From an uncultured Clostridia bacterium (GTDB lineage Bacteria; Bacillota; Clostridia; UBA1381), in the NCBI GenBank assembly GCA_934462945.1, contig CAKSJF010000024.1, positions 1-31,333 on the forward strand: a DNA stretch of 31,333 nt. The letters are read 5' to 3'. The notes below the pieces were generated by a model, which did no database searches, had not been told where the DNA came from, and saw only the letters and a program-made list of their open reading frames with translations. Positions 23,482 to 30,304 of this stretch are shown here, in pieces. Every line of letters begins with the position of its first letter. The stretch's first letter is position 1. The translations under genes were made by a program, and so were the position numbers.

Positions 23482-24013
23482 CCGGTTTTGGGTCTTTTTT
23501 ATGTTCCCCAAGATGTTTTTCCATCCAAACCATGTTATACCACGTTCCAAACTTGTATCCGCATTGGTAAAACTCTCCGACCATCCGATAACCAAGATGG
23601 GTATGAAACCGGATGCTGTCCTTGGTCAGATGCGCATCCTCCACCGCCGGATTGGCAATGCAGGCATTCAGATTCAGAATGTTTTGTCTTTTTAACTGCT
23701 CCTCCAAAGCGGCATAGAGCGCTTTTCCGATGCCATGCCCTTTCTCGTTCTCCCGGACATAGATGGAGGTTTCCACTGCCCAGTCGTATGCCGCGCGTGC
23801 ATGAAATGCCCCGGCATAGGCATAGCCGAGAATCTCTCCCTCCTCCTCTGCTAAAAGATACGGATATTTTTTAAGCGTTTCCCGGATTCTTCTCTGGAAT
23901 TCCTCCAACGACGGAACCTCATATTCAAATGTGATTGCCGTTTTTTCCACATAGGGCGCGTAAATTGCAAGCAGCGCCGCTGCGTCTTCTTCTTTTGCAA
24001 CCCGAATGATCAT
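23456..24013 (-). CDS. GNAT acetyltransferase (phosphinothricin acetyltransferase-like)
   Basis: 185 residues from ATG 24013, which overlaps the YolD stop as ATGA and has GGAGAG upstream. It begins IIRVAKEEDAAALLAIYAPYVEKTAITFEYE, the usual start of the PAT/Bar subgroup. The acetyl-CoA loop is ENEKGHGIGKALY (about residues 88-100). The region FHTHLGYRMVGEFYQCGYKFGTWYNMVWMEK matches the subgroup end, where the enzymes close over the substrate. It probably N-acetylates an amino-acid-like compound; the true substrate is unknown. It is the last gene of the four-gene operon, and no own terminator is visible: the end runs into the opposite strand of mscS. Confidence 0.9.
   Translation of the reverse strand: MIIRVAKEEDAAALLAIYAPYVEKTAITFEYEVPSLEEFQRRIRETLKKYPYLLAEEEGEILGYAYAGAFHARAAYDWAVETSIYVRENEKGHGIGKALYAALEEQLKRQNILNLNACIANPAVEDAHLTKDSIRFHTHLGYRMVGEFYQCGYKFGTWYNMVWMEKHLGEHKKDPKPVIWFRELL
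23467..23500 (+). terminator. Intrinsic terminator of mscS inside the convergent GNAT gene
   Basis: CCCGAAACC (23467-23475) pairs with GGTTTTGGG (23484-23492), including one G-T pair, around an eight-base loop, followed by TCTTTTTT. The left arm is the end of the mscS coding sequence and the right arm and T-tract are coding sequence of the opposite gene. Confidence 0.8.
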
Positions 24014-24423
24014 ACTGTTCTCTCCATTTCTATTTTCTGAATTTTGATGATGTCGATAAGCATAATTACTTTTCCGTCCATCCACTCCAACCGCCCAAGC
24101 GTAGGATCAATCCTTTTTAAAATGCCGCGTTTTGTGACATATGCGCCGCCGGATTTTTTTTCATCCGGAACAAAATACAAAACCTGAATCTCCGGACGGT
24201 GCAGTAAGGAAAGCTCCTGCAAAACACGGTTTAATTTCTCCGCGTCATCCTCTGACAATTCTATTTTTTCGTCCGTCAGCCGTGCCGTCTCCCGAATCGC
24301 AGCGCTGTGTCCGGTCAGCGCTGCAAAGGACGCAAACTGCGCCGCACGGTCTGAAACCGGCATATGCCGTCTGGTTTTCGACTGCGGATGCGGAAGATTC
24401 AGAATATCGTCAAATTCGTTCAT
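24010..24423 (-). CDS. YolD-like protein
   Basis: 137 residues. The N-terminal half contains HMPVSDRAAQFASFAALTGHSAAIRETARLT (about 20-50), which is the typical YolD-like start in Clostridia. The second half (EIQVLYFVPDEKKSGGAYVTKRGILKRIDPTLGRLEWMDGK) is a small beta-rich fold. YolD proteins are almost always encoded next to Y-family polymerases of the UvrX type and are thought to regulate or assist them, perhaps as an UmuD substitute. The exact action is not settled. The gene overlaps the polymerase stop as ATGA and the GNAT start likewise, so all are probably made from one transcript. Confidence 0.9.
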   Translation of the reverse strand: MNEFDDILNLPHPQSKTRRHMPVSDRAAQFASFAALTGHSAAIRETARLTDEKIELSEDDAEKLNRVLQELSLLHRPEIQVLYFVPDEKKSGGAYVTKRGILKRIDPTLGRLEWMDGKVIMLIDIIKIQKIEMERTV

Positions 24424-25904
24424 GCCTTATGCCCTCCGATCTGTCCGTTTCGCTCGCGCCCGGTTGCACCCTTTTCAAAGTGAATCCCCTTTAAAACCGC
24501 ATTTTTCCCATACTTATTTTTCATTTCAAGCATTGCCTTCTGAATATTTTTCTCCTTTTCCAGCCGTTCCTGTTCGTTTTTTAACAAATCTGTTTCTGCA
24601 AACAGATCTACCTGCGCCGGGCGCATATCCTTTTCTAAAATGACATGATTCGCCCCGATCGTGATTCTGCGCACAAGCAAGTCCGGATTGATAATCCGGT
24701 CAAACAGTCCTAAGACCGCCTCGGTGATCAGTCGGCTGGATGCGGTGTGCTGATCTAAATTTACCGACCCGTGGGAGTGCTTTGGGATTTTCCTGCCGTA
24801 TGCGTCGGTTGTGATTTCGCCCCGGTATGCAGTTTTTAACTGTCGTTCCTGTAGGTTTTTCACATCATAACCAATCGTCAGGATCAGCTGATCGCACACC
24901 AGCTCCTTTCCGGTTAAATCCAGTGCCAGCATTTCTCCCATCTCCTGCACCACCACACGCGCTTTCTTTACGTCATACGGCTCTTTTAGCACCTGTCCGG
25001 TGCTTAAGCTGTTATTCATCGGTCGGTATGCCTTAATATCGGCAATGGTGCAGGGTTCCCATCCCCACGCATGGTCAATCAAAAGCTCCGCATTCACCCC
25101 AAAGAGCCGATAGAGCTGATCTTCTCCTGCCTGCGTGAGCGAACGGCGCGCCACATCCCCCAGTCTCCGCATGCCGTTTGCCTCCAGCTTTTTTGCCGTT
25201 CCCTTTCCAATCCGCCAGAAATCTGTCAGCGGTGTATGCCCCCAAAGCTCCTGCCGGTAAGAAAGTTCATCTAAAAATGCCATCCGGACGCCGTTTTCAT
25301 CCGGCTGCATCCGCTTTGCCATCACATCCATCGCAATTTTTGCCAGATAAAGATTTGTTCCGATTCCGGCAGTGGCTGTGATTCCGGTTTTCTTCAAAAC
25401 ATCCGACACCATTCTTTGTATCAGCTCCTCCGGCGATATTTCATAAACCTTTAAATAGCTGGTCAGATCAACAAACACCTCATCAATGGAATAGACATGC
25501 ATATCCTCCGGGGCAACATAATTCAAATAGATCTGATAAATGTCCGTGCTGTATTTTGTGTAAAGCGCCATACGCGGCGGCGCTGCAAGATAGGAAATCG
25601 CAAGCGAAGGATCTTTGTCAAGCTCCGAAGAAAAGATGCTCTCCCCGGAAAATTCTTTGTTTGCCAGCCGCATTCTCCGTCCGTAATTTGCGCGCTTTAC
25701 CTGCTCCACCACCTCGAAAAGACGCGCTCTGCCGGAAATACCATGAGCTTTCAAGCTTGGAGAAACCGCAAGGCAAATTGTTTTCTCTGTCCGCGAGCTG
25801 TCCGCAACAACTAAATTGGTATCCATCGGATCTAATCCGCGCTCGATACACTCCACTGAGGCATAAAAGGACTTTAAGTCAATCGCTGCATAATACCGCT
25901 CCAT
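24420..25904 (-). CDS. Y-family DNA polymerase (UvrX/UmuC type)
   Basis: 494 residues. The palm metal residues are visible: Asp9 in YAAIDLKSFYASVE, and Asp141-Glu142 in YSIDEVFVD. The finger domain contains KTICLAVSPSLKAHG (about 40-55). A helix-hairpin-helix segment WRIGKGTAKKLEANGM follows, then the little-finger domain (about 300-420). QVDLF at about 431-435 matches the beta-clamp binding motif. A charged tail of about 60 residues ends in a basic stretch. It copies past damaged template bases with low fidelity. AGGAGG lies before the ATG, nine bases after the glycosyltransferase gene. The upstream promoter carries a LexA-like box, consistent with SOS induction. The partner YolD follows directly. 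Confidence 0.95.
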   Translation of the reverse strand: MERYYAAIDLKSFYASVECIERGLDPMDTNLVVADSSRTEKTICLAVSPSLKAHGISGRARLFEVVEQVKRANYGRRMRLANKEFSGESIFSSELDKDPSLAISYLAAPPRMALYTKYSTDIYQIYLNYVAPEDMHVYSIDEVFVDLTSYLKVYEISPEELIQRMVSDVLKKTGITATAGIGTNLYLAKIAMDVMAKRMQPDENGVRMAFLDELSYRQELWGHTPLTDFWRIGKGTAKKLEANGMRRLGDVARRSLTQAGEDQLYRLFGVNAELLIDHAWGWEPCTIADIKAYRPMNNSLSTGQVLKEPYDVKKARVVVQEMGEMLALDLTGKELVCDQLILTIGYDVKNLQERQLKTAYRGEITTDAYGRKIPKHSHGSVNLDQHTASSRLITEAVLGLFDRIINPDLLVRRITIGANHVILEKDMRPAQVDLFAETDLLKNEQERLEKEKNIQKAMLEMKNKYGKNAVLKGIHFEKGATGRERNGQIGGHKA

Positions 25905-25913
25905 GCTTTCCTC

Positions 25914-26603
25914 CTACTCTAAATAGTTTGTCTCGTCCTCTTTCTGAATATAACCACAGTCGACCATACAGGATACAACCTTTTGCTGCCGTGCTTTTGC
26001 AAGCTCCGGGTTTACCTTTGGCGAATAGACCGACGGCGCATTCGGAATGCCTGCCAGCATCGTGCATTCTGCATCGGATAAACCGGACGGCTCTTTCTGG
26101 AAATACCCCTCTGCCGCATCATAAATGCAGTAATAGCCGCTCCCAAAGTAAATGACGTTGGCGTAATACTCTAAAATATCCTCCTTGTCATATTCGCGCT
26201 CCATCCGGCAGGCAAGGAAAATTTCTGCAATCTTCCGCTCCGGGGTGCGATCCTGCGGAAAATATAAATTTTTTGCAAGCTGCTGCGAAATGGTGCTGCC
26301 GCCCTCCCGGAGGCTGCGGTCGCGAATATCCACATAAACCGCGCGTGCAATCCCAATCGGATCAAACCCATGATGCAGGAAAAACCGCCGGTCCTCCACA
26401 GCAACCACCGCGTCAAAATAAGTTTTCGGAATTTCTTCATATGCCGTATAATGCGGCTTTTCCATCAAACCGGAAATCACCTGCTCTAACGGCTTTTGAG
26501 AAATCGCCTCCTGATATTTCTGGTATCCGATCATCACCTCAAGTCCCAAGGCGACAAACACAATTAATAGAAGAAACTTAAAAATATTTCTGATCCGCTT
26601 CAC
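25914..26603 (-). CDS. Peptidoglycan glycosyltransferase (GT51, MtgA-like, monofunctional)
   Basis: 229 residues from a GTG at 26603 preceded by GGTGAG. The frame is open to a GTG at 26639, but that would place the start upstream of the predicted transcription start. An N-terminal anchor helix (residues 8-27) is followed by a GT51 domain. VAVEDRRFFLHHGFDPIG (67-84) includes the catalytic Glu70, followed by EGGSTISQQLAKN (100-112) and RKIAEIFLACRMER (123-136). There is no transpeptidase domain, so it polymerises glycan strands from lipid II but cannot cross-link. It is the first gene of an operon with the Y-family polymerase, YolD and GNAT, under a promoter containing an SOS box. That is an unusual partnership for a wall enzyme. 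The domain looks complete. Confidence 0.92.
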   Translation of the reverse strand: MKRIRNIFKFLLLIVFVALGLEVMIGYQKYQEAISQKPLEQVISGLMEKPHYTAYEEIPKTYFDAVVAVEDRRFFLHHGFDPIGIARAVYVDIRDRSLREGGSTISQQLAKNLYFPQDRTPERKIAEIFLACRMEREYDKEDILEYYANVIYFGSGYYCIYDAAEGYFQKEPSGLSDAECTMLAGIPNAPSVYSPKVNPELAKARQQKVVSCMVDCGYIQKEDETNYLE

Positions 26604-26627
26604 TCGCTCACCCACTTTCTGAATTCT

Positions 26628-26656
26628 ATTATACCACACGAACAGATGTTTGTCAA
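26628..26656 (-). promoter_or_regulatory. Consensus sigma-A promoter of the glycosyltransferase/polymerase operon
   Basis: TTGACA (26651-26656), 17 bases, TATAAT (26628-26633). Both boxes are perfect. The predicted start near 26621 leaves a leader of about 18 bases before GTG 26603. A LexA-like box fills the spacer. Confidence 0.9.
26639..26652. promoter_or_regulatory. LexA (DinR) SOS box
   Basis: The sequence CGAACAGATGTTTG differs at one position from the Gram-positive consensus CGAACNNNNGTTCG on the plus strand, and has one complete half site. It lies between the -35 and -10 boxes, the classical place for repression. The operon encodes a Y-family polymerase, a standard SOS target. Confidence 0.75.
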
Positions 26657-26672
26657 GTTTTTTTAAAATTAC

Positions 26673-26711
26673 AAAAAATGCGGTGCGTTTTCCTTTCGCA
26701 CCGCATTTTTT
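26673..26711. terminator. Intrinsic terminator after the zinc-ribbon gene
   Basis: Arms 26673-26687 and 26697-26711 form a 15-base-pair stem with A- and T-runs at its base and a nine-base loop. It follows the zinc-ribbon gene by about 50 bases on the minus strand and would work in both directions. It shields the SOS promoter from read-through. Confidence 0.88.
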
Positions 26712-26762
26712 CTGGTTCTTTTTGCATAGGCATAAGATAACAAAAACCCCGCGCCTAATTAC

Positions 26763-27032
26763 TTATCTATGATTTTCAAAGCATTCGCTGCAATAAACCG
26801 GTCGATCATTTCTCGGCATAAACGGAACCTTATCCACCTTTCCGCAGTCTGCACAAACGATCTCATACATTTCCTTGTTCTGCTTCATGCTGTTCTTTCT
26901 TGCCGTTCTGCAATCTCTGCAGCGTGTCGGTTCATTCTGAAAGCCTTTTTCAGCATAAAACTCCTGTTCCCCTGCTGAAAAAACAAATTCGTTTCCGCAG
27001 TCCTTACAAATTAGTGTCTTGTCTTCGTACAT
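26763..27032 (-). CDS. Small zinc-ribbon protein (CxxC-rich)
   Basis: 89 residues with four CxxC-type pairs: CKDCG (residues 9-13), CRDCR (38-42), CADCG (60-64) and CSECF (80-84). The first two flank FVFSAGEQEFYAEKGFQNEP, typical of the probable zinc-ribbon family. The second two frame a second ribbon (CGKVDKVPFMPRNDRPVYCSECF), a known CxxC tail domain. It would bind two zinc ions. There is no signal or membrane segment, so it is cytoplasmic. Nucleic-acid or protein binding is plausible but untested here. GAGAGGG precedes the ATG. It lies downstream of sigH with a tRNA-like fold in between and may share the sigH transcript. Confidence 0.85.
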   Translation of the reverse strand: MYEDKTLICKDCGNEFVFSAGEQEFYAEKGFQNEPTRCRDCRTARKNSMKQNKEMYEIVCADCGKVDKVPFMPRNDRPVYCSECFENHR

Positions 27033-27073
27033 GATTTTTTCCCTCTCTTTGAACTGAATGATATAGATTTCCC

Positions 27074-27141
27074 CCGTCTCGGCCGGAATTGCACCGGCAA
27101 CTTACAACTGCAATGCTTTGCTTCTTTAAGCTACAAAACGG
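27074..27141 (-). other. tRNA-like fold between sigH and the zinc-ribbon gene
   Basis: The minus-strand sequence can fold as a cloverleaf. CCGTTTTG (27134-27141) pairs with CGAGACGG (27074-27081) over eight positions with two G-U pairs. TA-GCTT-AAAG-AAGC resembles a D arm with a four-base loop. GCCGG-TGCAATT-CCGGC (27082-27098) is a T-arm of correct size, with one change from a normal T loop. The middle arm, read as a seven-base loop TTGCAGT with anticodon GCA (Cys), has only three good pairs. CCA is not encoded. It may be a degenerate or highly unusual tRNA, a tRNA-derived leader, or chance. Confidence 0.3.
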
Positions 27142-27162
27142 ATGTCATAACCAAAAGAACCG

Positions 27163-27774
27163 TCACTTTCTTTCAGTTAGAATATTCTCCACTTTTTTTC
27201 TGATCCGCTGAATGGCGTTATCTGCCGCTTTCGGTGTTTTTCCGATTTTTTCTGCAATCTGCTGATAGGAAAGTCCCTCCAGATAATATGCCAGAACCTG
27301 AAGCTCCAATTTAGAAAGCGTCCGGTTAATGGTTTCCTCAATACCGTTGAGATTTTCTCTTTCAATCAGAATACTTTCCGGATTCTGCGGCCGATCGGCG
27401 CTTTTGGAGAAAAGCTCCTCTCCGGAGCTTTCATGCTCCTGTTTCTGATCCAACGACACATAAGAATTCAGCGGCGCATGCTTATGCCTGAGAGCCGACT
27501 TCACAGCGGTTAAAATCTGCCTCCGCACGCACACCCCGGCAAATGCCCGAAAAGAGGACTTTTTCGGATCGAAATCGCGCACTGCCTTATACAGTCCGAT
27601 CATTCCCTCCTGAAATAAATCGTCCCGATCCGCTCCGGCGAGATAGTACGGACGAAGCTTGGCATATACAAAATTCCGGTACCGGATCATGATATGATTA
27701 TAAGCCTCTTCATTGCCCGCCTTTGCCAGCGCAGCAACCTCCTCATCAGACAATTCGCAAAAAGCAATTCTCAT
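27163..27774 (-). CDS. sigH: RNA polymerase sigma-H factor (stationary phase/sporulation)
   Basis: 203 residues from ATG 27774, preceded by AAAGGAGG. An ATG at 27807 lies only a few bases from the predicted transcription start and is unlikely. Region 2 is clear (YRNFVYAKLRPYYLAGADRDDLFQEGMIGLYKAVRDFDP, about residues 28-66), followed by SFRAFAGVCVRRQILTAVKSALRHKHAPLN, typical of SigH. Region 4 is a helix-turn-helix near the end (LEGLSYQQIAEKIGKTPKAADNAIQRIRKK). In Bacillus and Clostridia SigH starts the sporulation programme together with Spo0A. Here it has a perfect sigma-A promoter. In many Firmicutes rpmG-secE-nusG follow sigH; here a tRNA-like fold and a zinc-ribbon gene follow instead. 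Confidence 0.93.
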   Translation of the reverse strand: MRIAFCELSDEEVAALAKAGNEEAYNHIMIRYRNFVYAKLRPYYLAGADRDDLFQEGMIGLYKAVRDFDPKKSSFRAFAGVCVRRQILTAVKSALRHKHAPLNSYVSLDQKQEHESSGEELFSKSADRPQNPESILIERENLNGIEETINRTLSKLELQVLAYYLEGLSYQQIAEKIGKTPKAADNAIQRIRKKVENILTERK

Positions 27775-27818
27775 TCCTTGTGAACCTCCTTTTGCCTCCT
27801 GAATCATATGTTAGGTAT

Positions 27819-27847
27819 ATTATACCATACTATTTTTTTGTTGTCAA
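27819..27847 (-). promoter_or_regulatory. Consensus sigma-A promoter of sigH
   Basis: TTGACA (27842-27847), a 17-base spacer ending TGG, and TATAAT (27819-27824). Both boxes are perfect, with an extended -10. The start is near 27812. Confidence 0.9.
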
Positions 27848-27960
27848 GATAAATATATATATTTTTCACAAAAAAATATTTTGCAAAAAGTCGAAAATTA
27901 TAAAATCTTGACACAAAATCGTGAATTATATCCAAATTTATAATTATTTAATGTTATTGC

Positions 27961-27989
27961 TTGCTTTTTTCGTCCAATTATGATATAAT
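27961..27989 (+). promoter_or_regulatory. Sigma-A promoter of rnr
   Basis: TTGCTT (27961-27966), a 17-base spacer ending TGA, and TATAAT (27984-27989). The start near 27996 agrees with use of ATG 28064. The stretch 27848-27960 between the two divergent promoters is AT-rich, and I see nothing else in it. Confidence 0.8.
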
Positions 27990-28063
27990 ATTATGCAAAT
28001 TTTATTTCAAGTATGGAAAAAAAGCGTTTCGGTGATACTAAGAAAAAAAAGGAAAGGTCTGCT

Positions 28064-30304
28064 ATGGAACGAAACGAACGAGTGTTAGCATATATCAATT
28101 CTCCTGAATACATTCCGCTCAAAATCAGTGAGCTGATGCTGGTATTGGACGTACCGGAGGAAGGGCGCGCGGAATTAGAGGCAATTTTAGAGGATTGGAT
28201 ACAAAAAGGAAAAATTTATCGGACAAAGCGCGGAAAATATGAGGCGGTGAAAGGACAAAAAATCATTTCCGGAACGCTCCATTGCAGCGCGCGCGGCTAT
28301 TTCGGCTTTGTCACTCCAGATGACGAATCGGAACAGGAGCTATATATTGACGGCACAAAAATGACGCCTGCATTAGACGGCGACCGTGTGTTGGCAATGG
28401 TGGATCATACCGGCGACCGCAGCGACGGACACATTGTCCGCGTATTAGAGCGCAAGCAGCAAGCGCTTTCCGGCGTGATCAAGCGAAAGAAAGCGGAATA
28501 TTTTGAGGTGCGCCCGGATTCCGGGAAAATCTACGCAACATTCCGGCTGCCTTTTACAGATGCCTTAGGCGCAGAGCAAGGCGAGAGGATTCTCTTTGAC
28601 ATAACCGGCTACCGGGATGAACTTTTCTATATTACCGCAACCCACCGCCTTGGTGCGGCGGATTCTTTAAAAAGTAATGTGAATGCGATTCTGTTTTCTG
28701 CCGGAATTAAACAGGAGTTTGATCCGGAAACGCTTGCGGAGGCAGAAGCCGTTCCGGATACTCTCTCCAGCGAGGAGCTTGCAGGACGGCATGATTTCCG
28801 GAATGAAACCGTCATCACAATCGACGGTGATGACGCGCGCGATTTTGACGATGCCGTTTCCGTGATAAGGCTAAAAAACGGACATTATCAGCTGGAAGTG
28901 CATATTGCAGACGTTTCGCACTACGTCCGTCCCGATTCTGCACTGGATCGGGAGGCTTTTTTGCGCGGAACAAGTGTCTATCTTCCCGACCGCGTGATTC
29001 CCATGCTGCCGCAGAAGCTTTCTAACGGACTGTGCAGCTTAAATCCGCACTGCGACCGGCTGACCCTGTCGGTCACCATGGAAATTGATCAAAACGGCGG
29101 CATATGCTCACACGCTTTGGAAAAAGGTGTGATCTGTTCTGCCGAGCGGATGACCTACCAGAATGTGAATAAATTATTGGAGGGAACGGACAAGACGTTG
29201 TCGGAGCGTTATCAAAAAATTCTTCCCATGCTTTCAGACATGCGCGATCTGGCACAAATTCTGAACCAAAAGCGTCAGGCACGAGGAAGTATTCAGTTTG
29301 ATTTTCCAGAATCTAAGGTTTTTACAGATGATGAGGGCGAGCCGGTCGAGATTCGCCCGGTTTGCCGCGGCATCTCGGAAAGGATCATAGAGGAATTTAT
29401 GCTCTCTGCAAACGAAACCATTGCAGAATATGCATTCTGGGCAGAGATTCCGTTTATCTACCGGGTGCATGAGCCGCCCTCATTGGAAAAAATCCAGGAT
29501 TTTCAGCGGTTTATCGGAAATTTTGGTTTGGCACTAAAGGGGAAAATCGACATAGATTCTCCGGTACACCCAAAGGCTTTGCAGCAGGTTTTAGACCAGA
29601 TCGCCGGAACGGAGGAGGAGCATATGATCTCCACCTATCTCCTGCGTTCTCTGATGAAAGCGGAATACAAGCCGGAAAATACCGGACATTTCGGACTTTC
29701 TGCAAAATACTACTGCCACTTCACCTCCCCCATCCGCCGCTATCCCGATCTTGCAATTCATCGGATTTTAAAAGATTTCTTAGACCAGAAACCGCTTGAT
29801 TCCTACCGGCGCTTTGTGCAGGAGGCAGCGGTGCAGTCCTCAAAAACCGAACTGACTGCTGAAACCTGCGAACGCGACACGGACGATCTGATGAAAGCAT
29901 ATTACATGATCCAGTATATCGGATATTTATTTCCCGGGAAAATTTCCGGAATCACCTCCTTTGGGATATTTGTAGAACTGGAAAATTCCGTGGAAGGCTT
30001 CATCCGTTTGGAATATTTAAAGGATGATTATTACAGCTATGACGAGGAGCGGCGCATTTTAATCGGAGAGCATACCGGAAAAACCTATAAAATCGGAGAC
30101 GATCTTGAAATTGCAGTGGTACGCTCCAATCTCTTAACCAGACAGATTGATTTTATTCCGGCTGAATATGCTACGCGTGCAGAAATTGAAAAAATCCGTC
30201 AGAAAGCGTTCCGACAGGAACGTGAAAAGGAACAAAAGAAAAATCCCCGTCCCAAAAGAAAGAGACGGCACAGAAAAAGAGGAAAAAAACATGGATCAAT
30301 TTGA
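28064..30304 (+). CDS. rnr: Ribonuclease R
   Basis: 746 residues from ATG 28064, preceded by AGGAAAGG. An in-frame ATG at 28013 has no site. RNase R degrades structured RNA from the 3' end, acting in mRNA turnover, RNA quality control and trans-translation. Order: an N-terminal helical domain (1-65); cold-shock domains (about 66-200); the RNB catalytic domain with TIDGDDARDFDDAVS (252-266), whose Asp residues bind metal; then HFTSPIRRYPDLAIHR, a further family motif. A C-terminal S1 domain (GKISGITSFGIFVELENSVEGFI) and a very basic Lys/Arg tail follow. All key residues are present. Its last 14 bases overlap the next gene, so the two are co-transcribed. secG and smpB, frequent neighbours, are not seen here. 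Confidence 0.96.
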   Translation: MERNERVLAYINSPEYIPLKISELMLVLDVPEEGRAELEAILEDWIQKGKIYRTKRGKYEAVKGQKIISGTLHCSARGYFGFVTPDDESEQELYIDGTKMTPALDGDRVLAMVDHTGDRSDGHIVRVLERKQQALSGVIKRKKAEYFEVRPDSGKIYATFRLPFTDALGAEQGERILFDITGYRDELFYITATHRLGAADSLKSNVNAILFSAGIKQEFDPETLAEAEAVPDTLSSEELAGRHDFRNETVITIDGDDARDFDDAVSVIRLKNGHYQLEVHIADVSHYVRPDSALDREAFLRGTSVYLPDRVIPMLPQKLSNGLCSLNPHCDRLTLSVTMEIDQNGGICSHALEKGVICSAERMTYQNVNKLLEGTDKTLSERYQKILPMLSDMRDLAQILNQKRQARGSIQFDFPESKVFTDDEGEPVEIRPVCRGISERIIEEFMLSANETIAEYAFWAEIPFIYRVHEPPSLEKIQDFQRFIGNFGLALKGKIDIDSPVHPKALQQVLDQIAGTEEEHMISTYLLRSLMKAEYKPENTGHFGLSAKYYCHFTSPIRRYPDLAIHRILKDFLDQKPLDSYRRFVQEAAVQSSKTELTAETCERDTDDLMKAYYMIQYIGYLFPGKISGITSFGIFVELENSVEGFIRLEYLKDDYYSYDEERRILIGEHTGKTYKIGDDLEIAVVRSNLLTRQIDFIPAEYATRAEIEKIRQKAFRQEREKEQKKNPRPKRKRRHRKRGKKHGSI

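Noticed and set aside
26604..26639. GTG at 26639 as start of the GT51 gene
   Set aside because: The -10 box of the promoter overlaps these codons, so the region is not transcribed from that promoter.
27074..27100. Cobalamin riboswitch-like string GCCGGTGCAATTCCGGC
   Set aside because: The conserved GCCACTG and AAGCCAG-type boxes of cobalamin riboswitches are missing on both sides, and the gene downstream is not a cobalamin gene.
27801..27813. Possible second LexA box near sigH (AATCATATGTTAG)
   Set aside because: The central part resembles the consensus, but both outer half sites deviate at several positions and it lies downstream of the -10 box.
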